A stretch of DNA of 64,000 nucleotides from Candidatus Rifleibacteriota bacterium (GTDB lineage Bacteria; Muiribacteriota; Ozemobacteria; Ozemobacterales; Ozemobacteraceae). Position 1 is the first letter of the stretch; every line of letters begins with the position of its first letter. The position numbers and the translations under genes were made by a program. Positions 1 to 8,064 of the stretch are shown piece after piece. The notes beneath the pieces were generated by a model. The model searched no databases and was not told the DNA's origin. It saw nothing but the letters and a program-made list of their open reading frames with translations. The stretch covers positions 117,156-181,155 of the forward strand of contig JAAYVD010000114.1 of assembly GCA_012517355.1 (NCBI GenBank), written 5' to 3'.

Positions 1-1097
1 AGCGGCCCGGGATCGGCCGGCGACCAGATCTTGGGCAGGCAGATGACGAACACCCCGGCCATGATCGGCAGGCAGTTGCCGGGGTGCTTGCCGAGGGTGC
101 CGAACCCCGACAAGGCCAGCAGGCCGGCGATGACCGGCCCGTTGACCGCCCCCCCCACCATCCGGACATACGCCAGGCCCAGCAGGCCCAGAACCCCCAT
201 GTTGACCAGGGTTCCGCCCCACCCGGCCAGGGCGATGAAGTCGGAGGGCAGGCGGCCGCAACAGGCCAGGATCCGGCGCCAGCCGCGCCAGGCCCCGCCT
301 TCCAGCAGGCCCAGCAGGAACAGGAACAGGAAAAACGTGCCCATCAGCCAGGTCAGGGGAACCGTCCAGGCGGTCGACCAGGCGGTCACCGGCTGGTTCT
401 CCAGCCCGAAGCCGCGCATGGTCATGGCGCAGACGATGCCGATGAAGCCGGCCGCCGTCCCGACGTTGTACAGGTTGTATCCGAGGTGCAGGGTATAGAC
501 ATGCCCGGCCAGGGCGGCCACCAGGAACCCTGACCCCAGGCCGAGACCGATGCCGAGCGCGAGGCCCGGGCCGCCCAGCCCGACCCCGAAGGCATACTGG
601 CTGACGATCGGTGCCAGCGTCGTGCCCAAAAACAGCGGGGCCACCAGTTCCCGGAGCGGTCGGCCGGCCACCCGCGCGTACAGCACCACCCCCAGGAACG
701 GCGGCCAGACATTGAACGTGTTCTTCCCTGCCAGCCCGAACCCGATCCACAGAAAGAGGCACAACACCTCGTAACCCGGTTTCCCCGGCCGCAGCAGCCG
801 CATGATGACCAGACCGACCGCGCCGAGGAGGGCCGCATTGAGGAAGGCGCCGGCCGGCCTGGCCGCGGCCAGGGCATCGGTGCCGACCAGGCTGGGCGAG
901 ACCATCAGGGCCCGCCACTGGCCGATGGCCAGCTCGAGAGGTTCCTGGCCGAGCGAGAACCCGAGAAAGAACAGGACCAGCAGCAGGGGCGGCCACAGGT
1001 GCGTGAACTCCCCGACGGGAACCCCCGCCGGGCGGCCCTCTCCCCCGGCCGGCGGCAAGGGGTCACGACAGGGACAGGAGCGTCCGTTCCCGCTCAA
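1..1097 (-). CDS. DUF1576 family integral membrane protein (3' end outside window)
   Basis: The reading frame is open from a TTG at 1097 to the window edge (about 365 codons). The translation is strongly hydrophobic, with repeated membrane segments and family-like stretches such as GKNTFNVWPPFLGVVLYAR, PIVSQYAFG and HLGYNLYNVG, which I recognise as DUF1576, a multi-pass family of unknown function. The TTG overlaps the TGA stop of the upstream TolC gene, so translation is probably coupled; a second in-frame TTG at 1058 is the alternative, and no ATG or GTG precedes the first membrane segment. The Pro/Gly-rich residues before that segment make the exact start uncertain. The C-terminus is not visible. 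A transport role is possible but not shown. Confidence 0.75.
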   Translation of the reverse strand, partial: MSGNGRSCPCRDPLPPAGGEGRPAGVPVGEFTHLWPPLLLVLFFLGFSLGQEPLELAIGQWRALMVSPSLVGTDALAAARPAGAFLNAALLGAVGLVIMRLLRPGKPGYEVLCLFLWIGFGLAGKNTFNVWPPFLGVVLYARVAGRPLRELVAPLFLGTTLAPIVSQYAFGVGLGGPGLALGIGLGLGSGFLVAALAGHVYTLHLGYNLYNVGTAAGFIGIVCAMTMRGFGLENQPVTAWSTAWTVPLTWLMGTFFLFLFLLGLLEGGAWRGWRRILACCGRLPSDFIALAGWGGTLVNMGVLGLLGLAYVRMVGGAVNGPVIAGLLALSGFGTLGKHPGNCLPIMAGVFVICLPKIWSPADPGP

Positions 1098-2536
1098 GGC
1101 TCCGCCGTTCCCGACGCGGGCGCGATCTCCACGACCGCCGCGGATGAGGCCGGAACCGGCGGCGCGGGAAGGTCCTGTCCGGCCGGCAGCCCACCGTCGG
1201 ATCCCCAGCCTGTCATTTCGGGCGGGAACCGCCCCACCACCCGGTCGAGGGTGGCATGGGCGATCCGTTCGTCGAAAGCGGCGGTCACGAAACTGCCGCG
1301 CGCACTGGTGTAGCCGGTGCGGGCATCGGTCAGCTCGATCGGGGAGCCGACCCCGGCGTCGTAGCGGCCCTCGGCCAGGAGCAACGTCTCGCTGGCCTGC
1401 CGCACGAGGATCTCGGCAGCCTCGAACCGCTGGCCGGCGTCGATCACTCCGGTGACCGCCTGCTCGACCTCGTTGCGCAACGACAGCAGCGCCTGCTCGA
1501 GGCGGCTCTCGGCCACGTTGACCGAGCTCTTGGCGGCCTTCACGGAAAACTCGGTCTGCCGCCCGTCGAGGAACGGGGCAGACAGGCTCAGGCCGAGCGT
1601 ATAGCCCCGGTCGAGCGGGGTCACCGACCCGCTCCAGGAATAGTCGGCCGAGCCAGACAGCGATGGTCGGAGACCGAGCCGCGCCTCTTTTTCCCGCAAC
1701 CGGGCCGACTCGATGGCCAGCCGCGTCGACAACAGGTCGGGACGGGACAGGGCCTCCTGCATCAGCCGGTCGACCTGGAGGTCGACGGCGGCCGGGCGGG
1801 AACCGACGTCCGCCGGGCCGACCTCGACGTCCCGGGGGGCCCCCACCGTCTTGCGCAGCGCCGAACACGCATTGCGGAAATTGCTCTCGGCGCCGATCAA
1901 TGACACCCGGGCGTTGGCCACGTCGACTTCGGCCTTGGTGATGTCATACGGCGGCTTGGCGCCGACCTCGACGAAGCTTTTGACCTTCCCGAGGTGCACC
2001 TGGAAGCGCTCGAGGTTCTCCCTCTGGACGTCAAGCTGGGCACGGGCCTGCAGAGCCCGCAGCCAGGCGTTCTTGATCTCGGCGCCGAGCTGCACCTCGA
2101 CCCAGGACCGTTCGGCCATGGCCGCCCGCAGGTCCTTGTTCAGGGATTGCAGGCGGGTGGCGGTCTTCCCGAAATCGGTGAGCACCTTGCGCACGCTGAC
2201 CGATTCGCCGGTGCTGTCGACCAGGTCGTCGGACCCGCCGGCCACCCGGGCATTGGCCAGGGCGCGGGAATACTCGGTCCGACGGCGGGAAAAGGAACCC
2301 TGGGCCGTCATCTTGGTGCCCAGGTTGGAACGGGCAGTTCCCAGGTTGGCCCGGGCCCCGTCGACGGCGCCGGCCGCCGAACGGATGGAGGGATGGTGCG
2401 ACAGGCCGTACAGCAGGCAGTCCTCGAGCGTCCAGGGCCCGGAGGCGGGCGGGTCGGCGACGGGCTGGGCGGTTCCCATGGTCGCCAGGCCCAGGAAGAG
2501 GGTGAGCAGAATCGCGGCTGGTCCTTGCGTTCGCAT
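1094..2536 (-). CDS. TolC-family outer membrane efflux protein
   Basis: A 480-residue protein with an N-terminal signal peptide (hydrophobic to about residue 23, TMGTAQPVADPP following). The body has the TolC layout: two tandem repeats of long amphipathic helices with motifs such as YDITKAEVDVANARVSLIGAE in the first half and SPIELTDARTGYTSARGSF in the second. TolC proteins form the outer-membrane duct of type I secretion or RND/ABC efflux systems. No inner-membrane pump or adaptor is encoded in the window, so the partner is unknown; the only linked gene is the DUF1576 membrane protein, which overlaps its 3' end by 4 bp. The ATG at 2536 directly precedes the signal peptide. The family call is firm; the substrate is not known. 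Confidence 0.9.
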   Translation of the reverse strand: MRTQGPAAILLTLFLGLATMGTAQPVADPPASGPWTLEDCLLYGLSHHPSIRSAAGAVDGARANLGTARSNLGTKMTAQGSFSRRRTEYSRALANARVAGGSDDLVDSTGESVSVRKVLTDFGKTATRLQSLNKDLRAAMAERSWVEVQLGAEIKNAWLRALQARAQLDVQRENLERFQVHLGKVKSFVEVGAKPPYDITKAEVDVANARVSLIGAESNFRNACSALRKTVGAPRDVEVGPADVGSRPAAVDLQVDRLMQEALSRPDLLSTRLAIESARLREKEARLGLRPSLSGSADYSWSGSVTPLDRGYTLGLSLSAPFLDGRQTEFSVKAAKSSVNVAESRLEQALLSLRNEVEQAVTGVIDAGQRFEAAEILVRQASETLLLAEGRYDAGVGSPIELTDARTGYTSARGSFVTAAFDERIAHATLDRVVGRFPPEMTGWGSDGGLPAGQDLPAPPVPASSAAVVEIAPASGTAEP

Positions 2537-2677
2537 GGCCGCACTGTACCAGAAACCCCCGGGCGGCGCAAACGCGGAAACCTTAAGAACCCTTTCCCTG
2601 CAGCGTCAACGGGCGGGAACCGGCGGCCCGGCCCAACCGGGACCGAAGAAAAGCCATGATCCGCATGAAGGCTTGCC

Positions 2678-2780
2678 GAAGGGGCTTTGCCCCTTCACCC
2701 CACCAGGGCCGATGGCCCTGGACCCTTTCTGCTGGCGAGGTGAACGCTGACGCGTTCACCTCGCGGAAGCTCCGCTTCGC
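2678..2780. repeat. cluster of four consecutive short inverted repeats
   Basis: Four hairpins lie head to tail: GAAGGGGC/GCCCCTTC with loop TTT (2678-2696), CCAGGGCC/GGCCCTGG with loop GAT (2703-2721), a 13-bp perfect stem starting GCGAGGTGAACGC with loop TGAC (2735-2764), and GAAGC/GCTTC with loop TCC just after. This is the style of dispersed palindromic intergenic repeats. A related but degraded stretch with CCAGGG-TTTGC-CCCTGG lies near 25209-25227. The rest of the 2537-2933 gap, upstream of the TolC gene and downstream of the EF-hand gene, holds no gene I can support. Confidence 0.6.
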
Positions 2781-2933
2781 GGTTCGTTAGCCCTGGACCG
2801 GACGGTAGAAGAAAAGAGGGGGGGCTGAACCTGTCCGGCACGGCGCAGGCCCAGGCCCCCCTGGAAAATGGAAGTCGGATACTCCGGGGAACCGGGCGCC
2901 CGCCGGAGGCGGCGGGCGTCCGGAGGAAGCCGG

Positions 2934-3878
2934 TCAGACCTTGATGTTGACGCTCGACATCGAGACCGAGGCCGCGAAGGTCATCGAGGTCGCCTGGCCG
3001 TAGGTCCGCACCATGCCAGCCGTCGAGTCCCCCGGCGAACCGGCGGCGCGGCCGGAACCGGTCAGGGTGGACGAGCCCGCCGAGCCGCTGGCGCCCAGGC
3101 TCTCCATCATGCCGGACAGGATCTTGTTGGCCATCGAGAAGAACGAGTTCCTCGCCTTCGAGGCCAGGCCCGCGGCGGAGGAACCGGACCCCGAACCCTC
3201 GGCGGAGCCGGCCAGGTCGCCCGCGGTGCCGCCAGAGGTGCGGTTGGAGGTGCTGCCGGAGGTCTGGCTGCCGGCCTCGGTGCCCGACACGGCGGGCTTG
3301 CTGCCTTCCGCCTTCAGGCTGTCCTTGAGCTCGTTGAGGTCGATGGTGCCGCTTCCGTCCTCGTCGATCTCGTCGAACGAGTCAAGCAACTTCTGCAGCT
3401 CGTCAGGCACCTCGATGCCGGCCTTCTCGAGCAGGTTCTTGAGCTGCGAGAGGTCTTCCTTGGAGATGGAGGGGGACTGCTCCCCCGCGCCCGAGGCGGC
3501 CTGCCCGCCGCCGCCCTGGGGCATCATCACCACCATGACGGGCATGCCGCCCATGCCGCCGTTGAGCCCGCCGCCGCCGATGCCGCCCGGAGGGGGGCCT
3601 TCCGGGCGGGGGGGCCGCCCACGCGCAGCGCCGTCGGGCCCCGCGAAGTCGGCGAGTTCCTGGGCGCTGATGCCGTCGTCGTTCTGGTCGATCGTGTCGA
3701 AGGCGTCGATGATCTCCTGGATCGGCTTGCCCGCCTTGGAGGACACCGTCTCGACCTGCGATTTCAGGTCGGCCAGGTCGGTCTTCTGCAGGGTTCCCTG
3801 GCCTTCCTTGAAGGATTGGATCCGCTCCTGGAGGGACGTTTGAACGCTGCTCCCAATGCTTCCGATGCTCATGGTCAA
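2934..3878 (-). CDS. EF-hand domain protein, low-complexity
   Basis: A 314-residue acidic protein with two EF-hand-like calcium sites: a DxNxDG loop at about residues 64-74 (DQNDDGISAQE) and a canonical 12-residue loop at 172-183 (DEDGSGTIDLNE). Between them is a Gly/Pro/Met-rich linker, and the C-terminal third is rich in Ser, Gly and Ala. No signal peptide is evident. Bacterial EF-hand proteins bind calcium for structural or sensory roles; no enzymatic domain is visible. The ATG at 3878 follows AAGGAG at good spacing. It stands alone upstream of the LTxxQ gene's 3' end (42-bp gap) and could be read with it. The specific role is unknown. Confidence 0.75.
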   Translation of the reverse strand: MTMSIGSIGSSVQTSLQERIQSFKEGQGTLQKTDLADLKSQVETVSSKAGKPIQEIIDAFDTIDQNDDGISAQELADFAGPDGAARGRPPRPEGPPPGGIGGGGLNGGMGGMPVMVVMMPQGGGGQAASGAGEQSPSISKEDLSQLKNLLEKAGIEVPDELQKLLDSFDEIDEDGSGTIDLNELKDSLKAEGSKPAVSGTEAGSQTSGSTSNRTSGGTAGDLAGSAEGSGSGSSAAGLASKARNSFFSMANKILSGMMESLGASGSAGSSTLTGSGRAAGSPGDSTAGMVRTYGQATSMTFAASVSMSSVNIKV

Positions 3879-3920
3879 CTCCTTTTCGTCGAGTTTCGAC
3901 GGGCGCGACCGGAGATCGAT

Positions 3921-4412
3921 CTACCGACCCGCTCCGTCGGGCCGCCCGTCATCCGTGACGGGCGCCGGGAGGATTCCCGGGAACTTCCGGGAGTAGAGGT
4001 CCTGGAGCATGGTGCGCTGTTCCGGGGTCAGGGTGCCGCGAATCGCCAGCAGGGTTTCGAGCCGCAAATCCATCAGGGCCGTGGTGAGGGTCTTGAGGTC
4101 CTGGTGGGAACGGCGGATCGCCTCGAGGTCACCGGCCGCGTCCTGCAACCGTTGCTGCAGTTCCAGCTTCTTGGCCGCCAGGGCCGACGCGAGTTCGCCC
4201 TGGCGCTTCTGATGGTCTGCCTGGATCATCTCGATCCGGACGGCTTGTTGCGGGGTCAGCCGCAGGGTATCCGACACCTCCTTTCGCATGGCTTCCCAGA
4301 CGGGATCATCGACCGCCATCGAAGGGGAGGCGGTCACCCCGGCCGCCCAGAGGGGGTGCAGGCCGAGCAACAGGACGAGACCGGGCAGGATTCGCTTCAC
4401 GCAACGCTTCAT
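3921..4412 (-). CDS. Spy/CpxP-like LTxxQ-motif periplasmic protein
   Basis: A 163-residue protein with signal peptide (MKRCVKRILPGLVLLLGLHP... then WAAG) and a long amphipathic helical region with two LTxxQ-like motifs (LTPQQ near residue 60 and LTPEQ near 135), as in the Spy/CpxP/ZraP family of periplasmic chaperones and stress sensors. The ATG at 4412 is chosen over an upstream in-frame start because AGGAG lies just before it and the signal peptide begins there. The gene follows the anti-sigma gene but has its own ECF-type promoter (4430-4459) inside the end of that gene, so it is probably a target of the adjacent sigma factor. Role inferred: envelope stress protection. Confidence 0.8.
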   Translation of the reverse strand: MKRCVKRILPGLVLLLGLHPLWAAGVTASPSMAVDDPVWEAMRKEVSDTLRLTPQQAVRIEMIQADHQKRQGELASALAAKKLELQQRLQDAAGDLEAIRRSHQDLKTLTTALMDLRLETLLAIRGTLTPEQRTMLQDLYSRKFPGILPAPVTDDGRPDGAGR

Positions 4413-4425
4413 GGGATGCTCCTGA

Positions 4426-4983
4426 TTACTTCGACAACCGTTCACCCGGAAAAAGTTCCGGCGGCAGAAAAAAAGTTTCTTCGGGGGTGTCAAACGCCAG
4501 GGAACCGCGGATGACGCGCTCGGCATCAGGGTCTCCGGCCATCAAGTGCACGACCCCTTCGACGGCGGCCGGGGAGGGTCGGCCGGCCGTGTCGGCCTGC
4601 CGCCAGAACAGGAACCCCGCCACCAGCAGGGCGACCACCGCCACCCCCAGGCCAAAGACCAGCCAGGGATGCCGGCCCGCCCACCCGCGCACCGGAGCGG
4701 CCGGGGCGGCGGAGCCGCCGGGGGGGACCCCCGCCCGGTCGGGGTCGACCGCCTGCGGGTCGAGGCCGAGTTCCTGCACCACCCCCGCCCAGACGCGGGG
4801 CGGCGGGGCCGGGTGTTCGAGCGCCTCGAACGGCTTGACAAGCGTGGTGGGGGCCTTTTCCATCAGGTCCCGGCAGGACGGGCAGCCCGCGACGTGGGCG
4901 GCCAGCCCCTGCCGGTCGGCATCGGACAGTTCACCGTCGAGGTAATCGGTGAGGATGAGGTCGCGCCAGCGTTCGCAGGTCAT
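4426..4983 (-). CDS. zinc-finger anti-sigma factor, membrane anchored
   Basis: 185 residues. The N-terminus has the putative zinc-finger of anti-sigma factors: an early Cys (MTCERW), then HVAGCPSC (HxxxCxxC) near residue 30. A Pro/Ala-rich linker leads to one membrane segment (about residues 95-115, HPWLVFGLGVAVVALLVAGF) and a short outer tail. This is the standard architecture for holding an ECF sigma factor inactive at the membrane. Its ATG at 4983 overlaps the sigma gene stop (ATGA), indicating translational coupling. Its last ten codons contain the -35/-10 of the promoter for the next gene. Family assignment rests on the finger, topology and neighbour. Confidence 0.87.
   Translation of the reverse strand: MTCERWRDLILTDYLDGELSDADRQGLAAHVAGCPSCRDLMEKAPTTLVKPFEALEHPAPPPRVWAGVVQELGLDPQAVDPDRAGVPPGGSAAPAAPVRGWAGRHPWLVFGLGVAVVALLVAGFLFWRQADTAGRPSPAAVEGVVHLMAGDPDAERVIRGSLAFDTPEETFFLPPELFPGERLSK
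4430..4459 (-). promoter_or_regulatory. ECF-type promoter for the LTxxQ gene
   Basis: Reading the minus strand: GGAACTT (4459-4453), 17-nt spacer, GTCGAA (4435-4430), then AGGAG and the ATG at 4412. The block AACTTTTTCCGGG and the 17-nt spacing are shared with the element before the ECF sigma gene. The GAACTT / GTCnAA pattern is that of RpoE-like ECF promoters. It lies inside the 3' end of the anti-sigma coding sequence. Confidence 0.65.
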
Positions 4984-5522
4984 TTCGGTTCCCCCTGTTT
5001 CCAGGCAAGGAGCGTCTCCCTGCCTCGCTTCAACCGGGACCGGACGGTGTTGATGTTGATTTCGAGGACCTCGGCGATCTCCTGGTAGGAAAGGCCCTCG
5101 ATGGTGCGCAGCACGATGCAGACACGCTGTTCCTGGGGCAGCAGGTCGAGCAGGGCGTTGGCCTCCTCCTCGGCCTGCAGGCGGGCGGCCGGGTCGGGGC
5201 CGGCCTCGCGCAGGATGGCGGTCTTCTCGTAGACCAGGCGGCGGGCGTCCTCCCGCAGGTGGCTGCGGCGGGCGTTGATCGCGGTGTTGACGGCGATGCG
5301 GTAGAGCCAGGTCTTCAGGCTGGACTGGAACCCGAACTGCGAGAACTTGCGGAACAGGTTGACGAACACCTCCTGGGTGATCTCCTCGGCGTCGTGCCAG
5401 ACGCGGGAGATGCGGAGCGCCACGCTGAACACCAGGGCGGCGAAGGCGTGGTAGATGGCGGCGAAGGCGCGGTGGTCGCCCCGCCTGGCCCGCTCGATGG
5501 TCGGTTCGTCGATCTTGTTCAT
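4980..5522 (-). CDS. RNA polymerase ECF-type sigma factor
   Basis: 180 residues. Region 2 is clear (RAFAAIYHAFAALVFSVALR, DAEEITQEVFVNLFRK, WLYRIAVNTAINARR) and region 4 is clear (LLPQEQRVCIVLRTIEGLSY, EIAEVLEININTVRSRLKRG). It directs RNA polymerase to a small regulon and should be held by the zinc-finger protein encoded just downstream with a 4-bp overlap. I place the start at ATG 5522 (MNKIDEPTIERARRGDH) because the upstream ATG at 5531 would fall in the -10 element; longer versions add unrelated residues. The mRNA would have almost no leader. Autoregulation is inferred from the promoter match. Confidence 0.92.
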   Translation of the reverse strand: MNKIDEPTIERARRGDHRAFAAIYHAFAALVFSVALRISRVWHDAEEITQEVFVNLFRKFSQFGFQSSLKTWLYRIAVNTAINARRSHLREDARRLVYEKTAILREAGPDPAARLQAEEEANALLDLLPQEQRVCIVLRTIEGLSYQEIAEVLEININTVRSRLKRGRETLLAWKQGEPK

Positions 5523-5531
5523 CCCACCCAT

Positions 5532-5561
5532 TTGGACACCGCCCCGCCCGGAAAAAGTTGC
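5532..5561 (-). promoter_or_regulatory. ECF-type promoter for the sigma factor gene
   Basis: On the minus strand: GCAACTT (5561-5555), 17-nt spacer, GTCCAA (5537-5532). It shares the 13-base block AACTTTTTCCGGG and the exact spacing with the promoter at 4430-4459. The -10 ends only 9 nt before the ATG at 5522, so the message would be leaderless or nearly so. Confidence 0.65.
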
Positions 5562-5860
5562 ACGCGGGCGCAGAACCGTACGCTCGTATCCTGGAGATGA
5601 TACCGTCGGCGGGGTCCGACTGCCAGTGCCTGGTCGGAAACCGCTTCCCTTCGGACTGCCAGACCGGGGGTCCACCCCACCGCCACGCGGGAAGGTCGAA
5701 GGTCCTTCCTCCCAGGGAGGGGGTTCGCTGGCCATGGCTCTTCCTGCCCTGACCAGGCCTTTGGAAAAACGGCTTCTCCGGGCGCCCGGACCCGTGGATT
5801 CCCAGGCGGCCGCAGCCCTGTGGTAAGGTGGGGGAAACCACCGAATCTGGAGGGACACCC

Positions 5861-6724
5861 ATGCGCGAAACCATCCGAGCCTCGTTGCGGGAAGACCTGG
5901 GCCCCGCCTGGCAGGACCTTTCCACCGAAGCCCTCGGCGCGGCCCGCGAACGGCCGGCCGTCGGCGAAGTGCGGGTCAAGGCGCCGGGGGTCCTGTGCGG
6001 CCTGGATCTCGTGCCCGAGGTGGTCGGCGTGGTCGAGGCCGCCTACCCGGGCTCCTTCCGGGCCGCCCACCCCACCACGTGGGAGCGGCTGGCCCGGGAC
6101 GGCGACGCGGTCGCCCCCGGCACCGTGGTGGCCCGCCTGCAGGGACCGGTCTGCACCCTCCTGACCGCCGAGCGGACCCTGCTCAACCTCCTGCAGCGCT
6201 TGTCAGGAGTGGCCACCCTGACCCGCCGGTTCGTCGAGGCGGTGGCCGGCACCCGCGCCCGCATCCTCGACACGCGCAAGACCACGCCCGGGCTGCGGGC
6301 CCTCGAGAAGGCGGCGGTGCGCACCGGCGGCGGGGTCAACCACCGGTTCGGGCTCTACGACATGATCATGCTGAAGGACAACCACCTGACCGCCATGGGC
6401 GGCGACATCGCCGCGGCCGTCGCCGAAGCCCGCCGCCGCAGCGGCCCGGCCGTGCGGATCGAGGTGGAGACCTCCTCGCTGGCGCAGGTCCAGGCGGCCG
6501 TCGGGGCCGGGGCCGACCTGGTCATGCTCGACAACCTTCCCCCCGAGACGATGAAACAGTGCGTCGACTGGGTGGCCGGCCGGGTTCCCCTCGAAGCCTC
6601 GGGGGGCATCACGCTCGAGACGGTGCGGCGGGTCGCCGAGACCGGCGTCGACTACATCTCGGTCGGGGCCCTGACCCATTCCGCCCCGGCCCTCGACATC
6701 TCGATGAAGATCCGCCTGGCCTGA
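5861..6724 (+). CDS. nadC: nicotinate-nucleotide pyrophosphorylase (carboxylating)
   Basis: 287 residues, full length for quinolinate phosphoribosyltransferase, which makes nicotinate mononucleotide from quinolinate and PRPP in de novo NAD synthesis. Diagnostic stretches: ERTLLNLLQRLSGVATLT, DTRKTTPGLRALEKAAVRTG, the catalytic KDNH, IEVETSS, MLDNLPPETM and LEASGGITLETV. The ATG at 5861 has GGAGGG before it; the in-frame start 33 bp upstream lacks this support. nadA and nadB are not nearby. It converges with the outer-membrane protein gene (20 bp between stops), with no clear terminator between them. Confidence 0.97.
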   Translation: MRETIRASLREDLGPAWQDLSTEALGAARERPAVGEVRVKAPGVLCGLDLVPEVVGVVEAAYPGSFRAAHPTTWERLARDGDAVAPGTVVARLQGPVCTLLTAERTLLNLLQRLSGVATLTRRFVEAVAGTRARILDTRKTTPGLRALEKAAVRTGGGVNHRFGLYDMIMLKDNHLTAMGGDIAAAVAEARRRSGPAVRIEVETSSLAQVQAAVGAGADLVMLDNLPPETMKQCVDWVAGRVPLEASGGITLETVRRVAETGVDYISVGALTHSAPALDISMKIRLA

Positions 6725-6744
6725 GGGCGGGAAGGGAAGGCGGC

Positions 6745-7584
6745 TCAGAACCGGCCGGTGAGGCCGAAGGTGGGGCCGCGGTAGCCCACGGTGAGGTCGT
6801 CGCCGCCGGACTCGCCGTTGATGTGGAAGGTGCGGAACCCGACCACCGCGAACCACTCGCTGTCGGTGCTGCCGGGGTTCAGCTGCAGGGCGGCGTTCAG
6901 GTCGAAATCGTACGACTTCACGCTTCCCCCCCCGACGTTGGCGGCGAGGAACTTGAAATGGCCCATGACCCAGAAGTTCTTGGAGATCTGGTTGCCGCCG
7001 CCGATCCCAAGGTAGGGAATGGGAAATTTCTCATTCCAGGAGCCCGAGTTGTAGGCGGCGGTCACCGGGTCGTAGCCGGCCACGTCCAGGCTGGAGTCGT
7101 TCACCTTGATCCCGATCAGGCCGTCGAAATAGCCGCCCAGGCGGTTCCGGCCACGGTCGGTGGGGGTGTCCCACCGGGTGAAGTTGTGGGACCAGGCGAG
7201 GTCGAACCAGCTGTTCTGCACCTTCATCGCCGCCCCGACCCGGTAGGTGCGGTTGTCGAAGGTGACCTGCTTGCGGATGCGGCCGCTGTGGTCGAAGCTG
7301 TTGTAGCTCAGCATCAGGTTGTTGTCCCGGGAGATGCCGTGGGAGACAGCCAGCCCGAGACGGTTGCGGGAACCGAAGGAGGCCTCCGAGTCGAGGTCGA
7401 GGACCAGGCCCTTGACGTCGGCATCCCCGAGCAGATCGGTGGTCCAGTTGTAGACATGGACGGTGGTGGCCCGCCCCAGGGCCCCCTTCGCGCCCGGCGT
7501 GAACACGAAATCCCGCTCGTAGGCCAGGGCCGCTCCCGATCCGACCAGCACCAGCAACACCGTCAACATCGCCACGAACCGCAT
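6745..7584 (-). CDS. predicted outer membrane beta-barrel protein
   Basis: 279 residues with a signal peptide (MRFVAMLTVLLVLVGSGAALA) followed by alternating hydrophobic/polar strands typical of a beta-barrel, many aromatic residues and a C-terminal Phe (FGLTGRF), the usual signal for BAM insertion. No enzymatic motif is visible and I do not recognise a named family. The ATG at 7584 follows GGGAGG. A perfect TATAAT lies about 45 bp upstream (7629-7634). The gene is transcribed alone, converging on nadC. Function unknown: a small porin or structural barrel are both possible. Confidence 0.75.
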   Translation of the reverse strand: MRFVAMLTVLLVLVGSGAALAYERDFVFTPGAKGALGRATTVHVYNWTTDLLGDADVKGLVLDLDSEASFGSRNRLGLAVSHGISRDNNLMLSYNSFDHSGRIRKQVTFDNRTYRVGAAMKVQNSWFDLAWSHNFTRWDTPTDRGRNRLGGYFDGLIGIKVNDSSLDVAGYDPVTAAYNSGSWNEKFPIPYLGIGGGNQISKNFWVMGHFKFLAANVGGGSVKSYDFDLNAALQLNPGSTDSEWFAVVGFRTFHINGESGGDDLTVGYRGPTFGLTGRF

Positions 7585-7628
7585 GGGAACCTCCCGAAAA
7601 GGTTGAATGGAAAAGCTTTGCCGGGGCG

Positions 7629-7634
7629 ATTATA
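7629..7634 (-). promoter_or_regulatory. -10 element (TATAAT) upstream of the outer membrane protein gene
   Basis: A perfect TATAAT on the minus strand, 45 bp before the start codon at 7584. The -35 region (TTTCCC at 17 nt) is poor, so the promoter may need an activator. The rest of the 7585-7914 gap shows no gene. Confidence 0.45.
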
Positions 7635-7914
7635 GCCCACCCCGGGTCTGGGGAAAAGGGGCCCCGGCCCTGCAGCGTTCGCCGTGAAGAGAACGGGAGG
7701 AAACCGGAACCGCCAACGGGCTTGCCCATTCCGTTCAAATGCCCTTGCCATCGATCCCGCCTGGAACCGTTGTCGGGATCGCCGCCAGCGCCGAAGACCC
7801 GCCGCCCATCCCGGAACCGGAACCGAAGACCCGCCGTCTTCCCGGCAGCGTGGTATCATGGGGCCTGGCCGATCGACCCGACCCGCGCCAATCCGGTCTG
7901 ACGAGGCAACGACG

Positions 7915-8004
7915 ATGATCCGCCCGGTGCAACCAGAAGACCTCTCCGCCTGGATCGAACTGACGAAAGAGGTCGAACCCCTGTTCGGCCGCATGATCGG
8001 CTGA
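7915..8004 (+). pseudogene. truncated GNAT N-acetyltransferase, N-terminal remnant
   Basis: An ATG preceded by GAGG opens 29 codons (MIRPVQPEDLSAWIELTKEV, then EPLFGRMIG) and then stops. The sequence matches the start of GNAT acetyltransferases of the IRPATPEDLxAWLxLAxEVEPLFGPM type. None of the later GNAT motifs (acetyl-CoA loop) follows in any frame before the next gene at 8065, so the remainder has been lost. I call it a remnant; a genuine 29-residue peptide is possible but less likely. Confidence 0.5.
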
Positions 8005-8064
8005 TGGCCCATTCGGCAAAGGCCCAGCAGGCCTCGCCGATCGTGCCTCCAGCCAACAGGAATC

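Noticed and set aside
86..104. GIY-YIG nuclease domain in the Hint protein (residue numbers of the product at 16102-17244)
   Set aside because: YLYLMERSSLGFRVGLSS is suggestive, but the key catalytic residues cannot be placed, so no nuclease activity is claimed.
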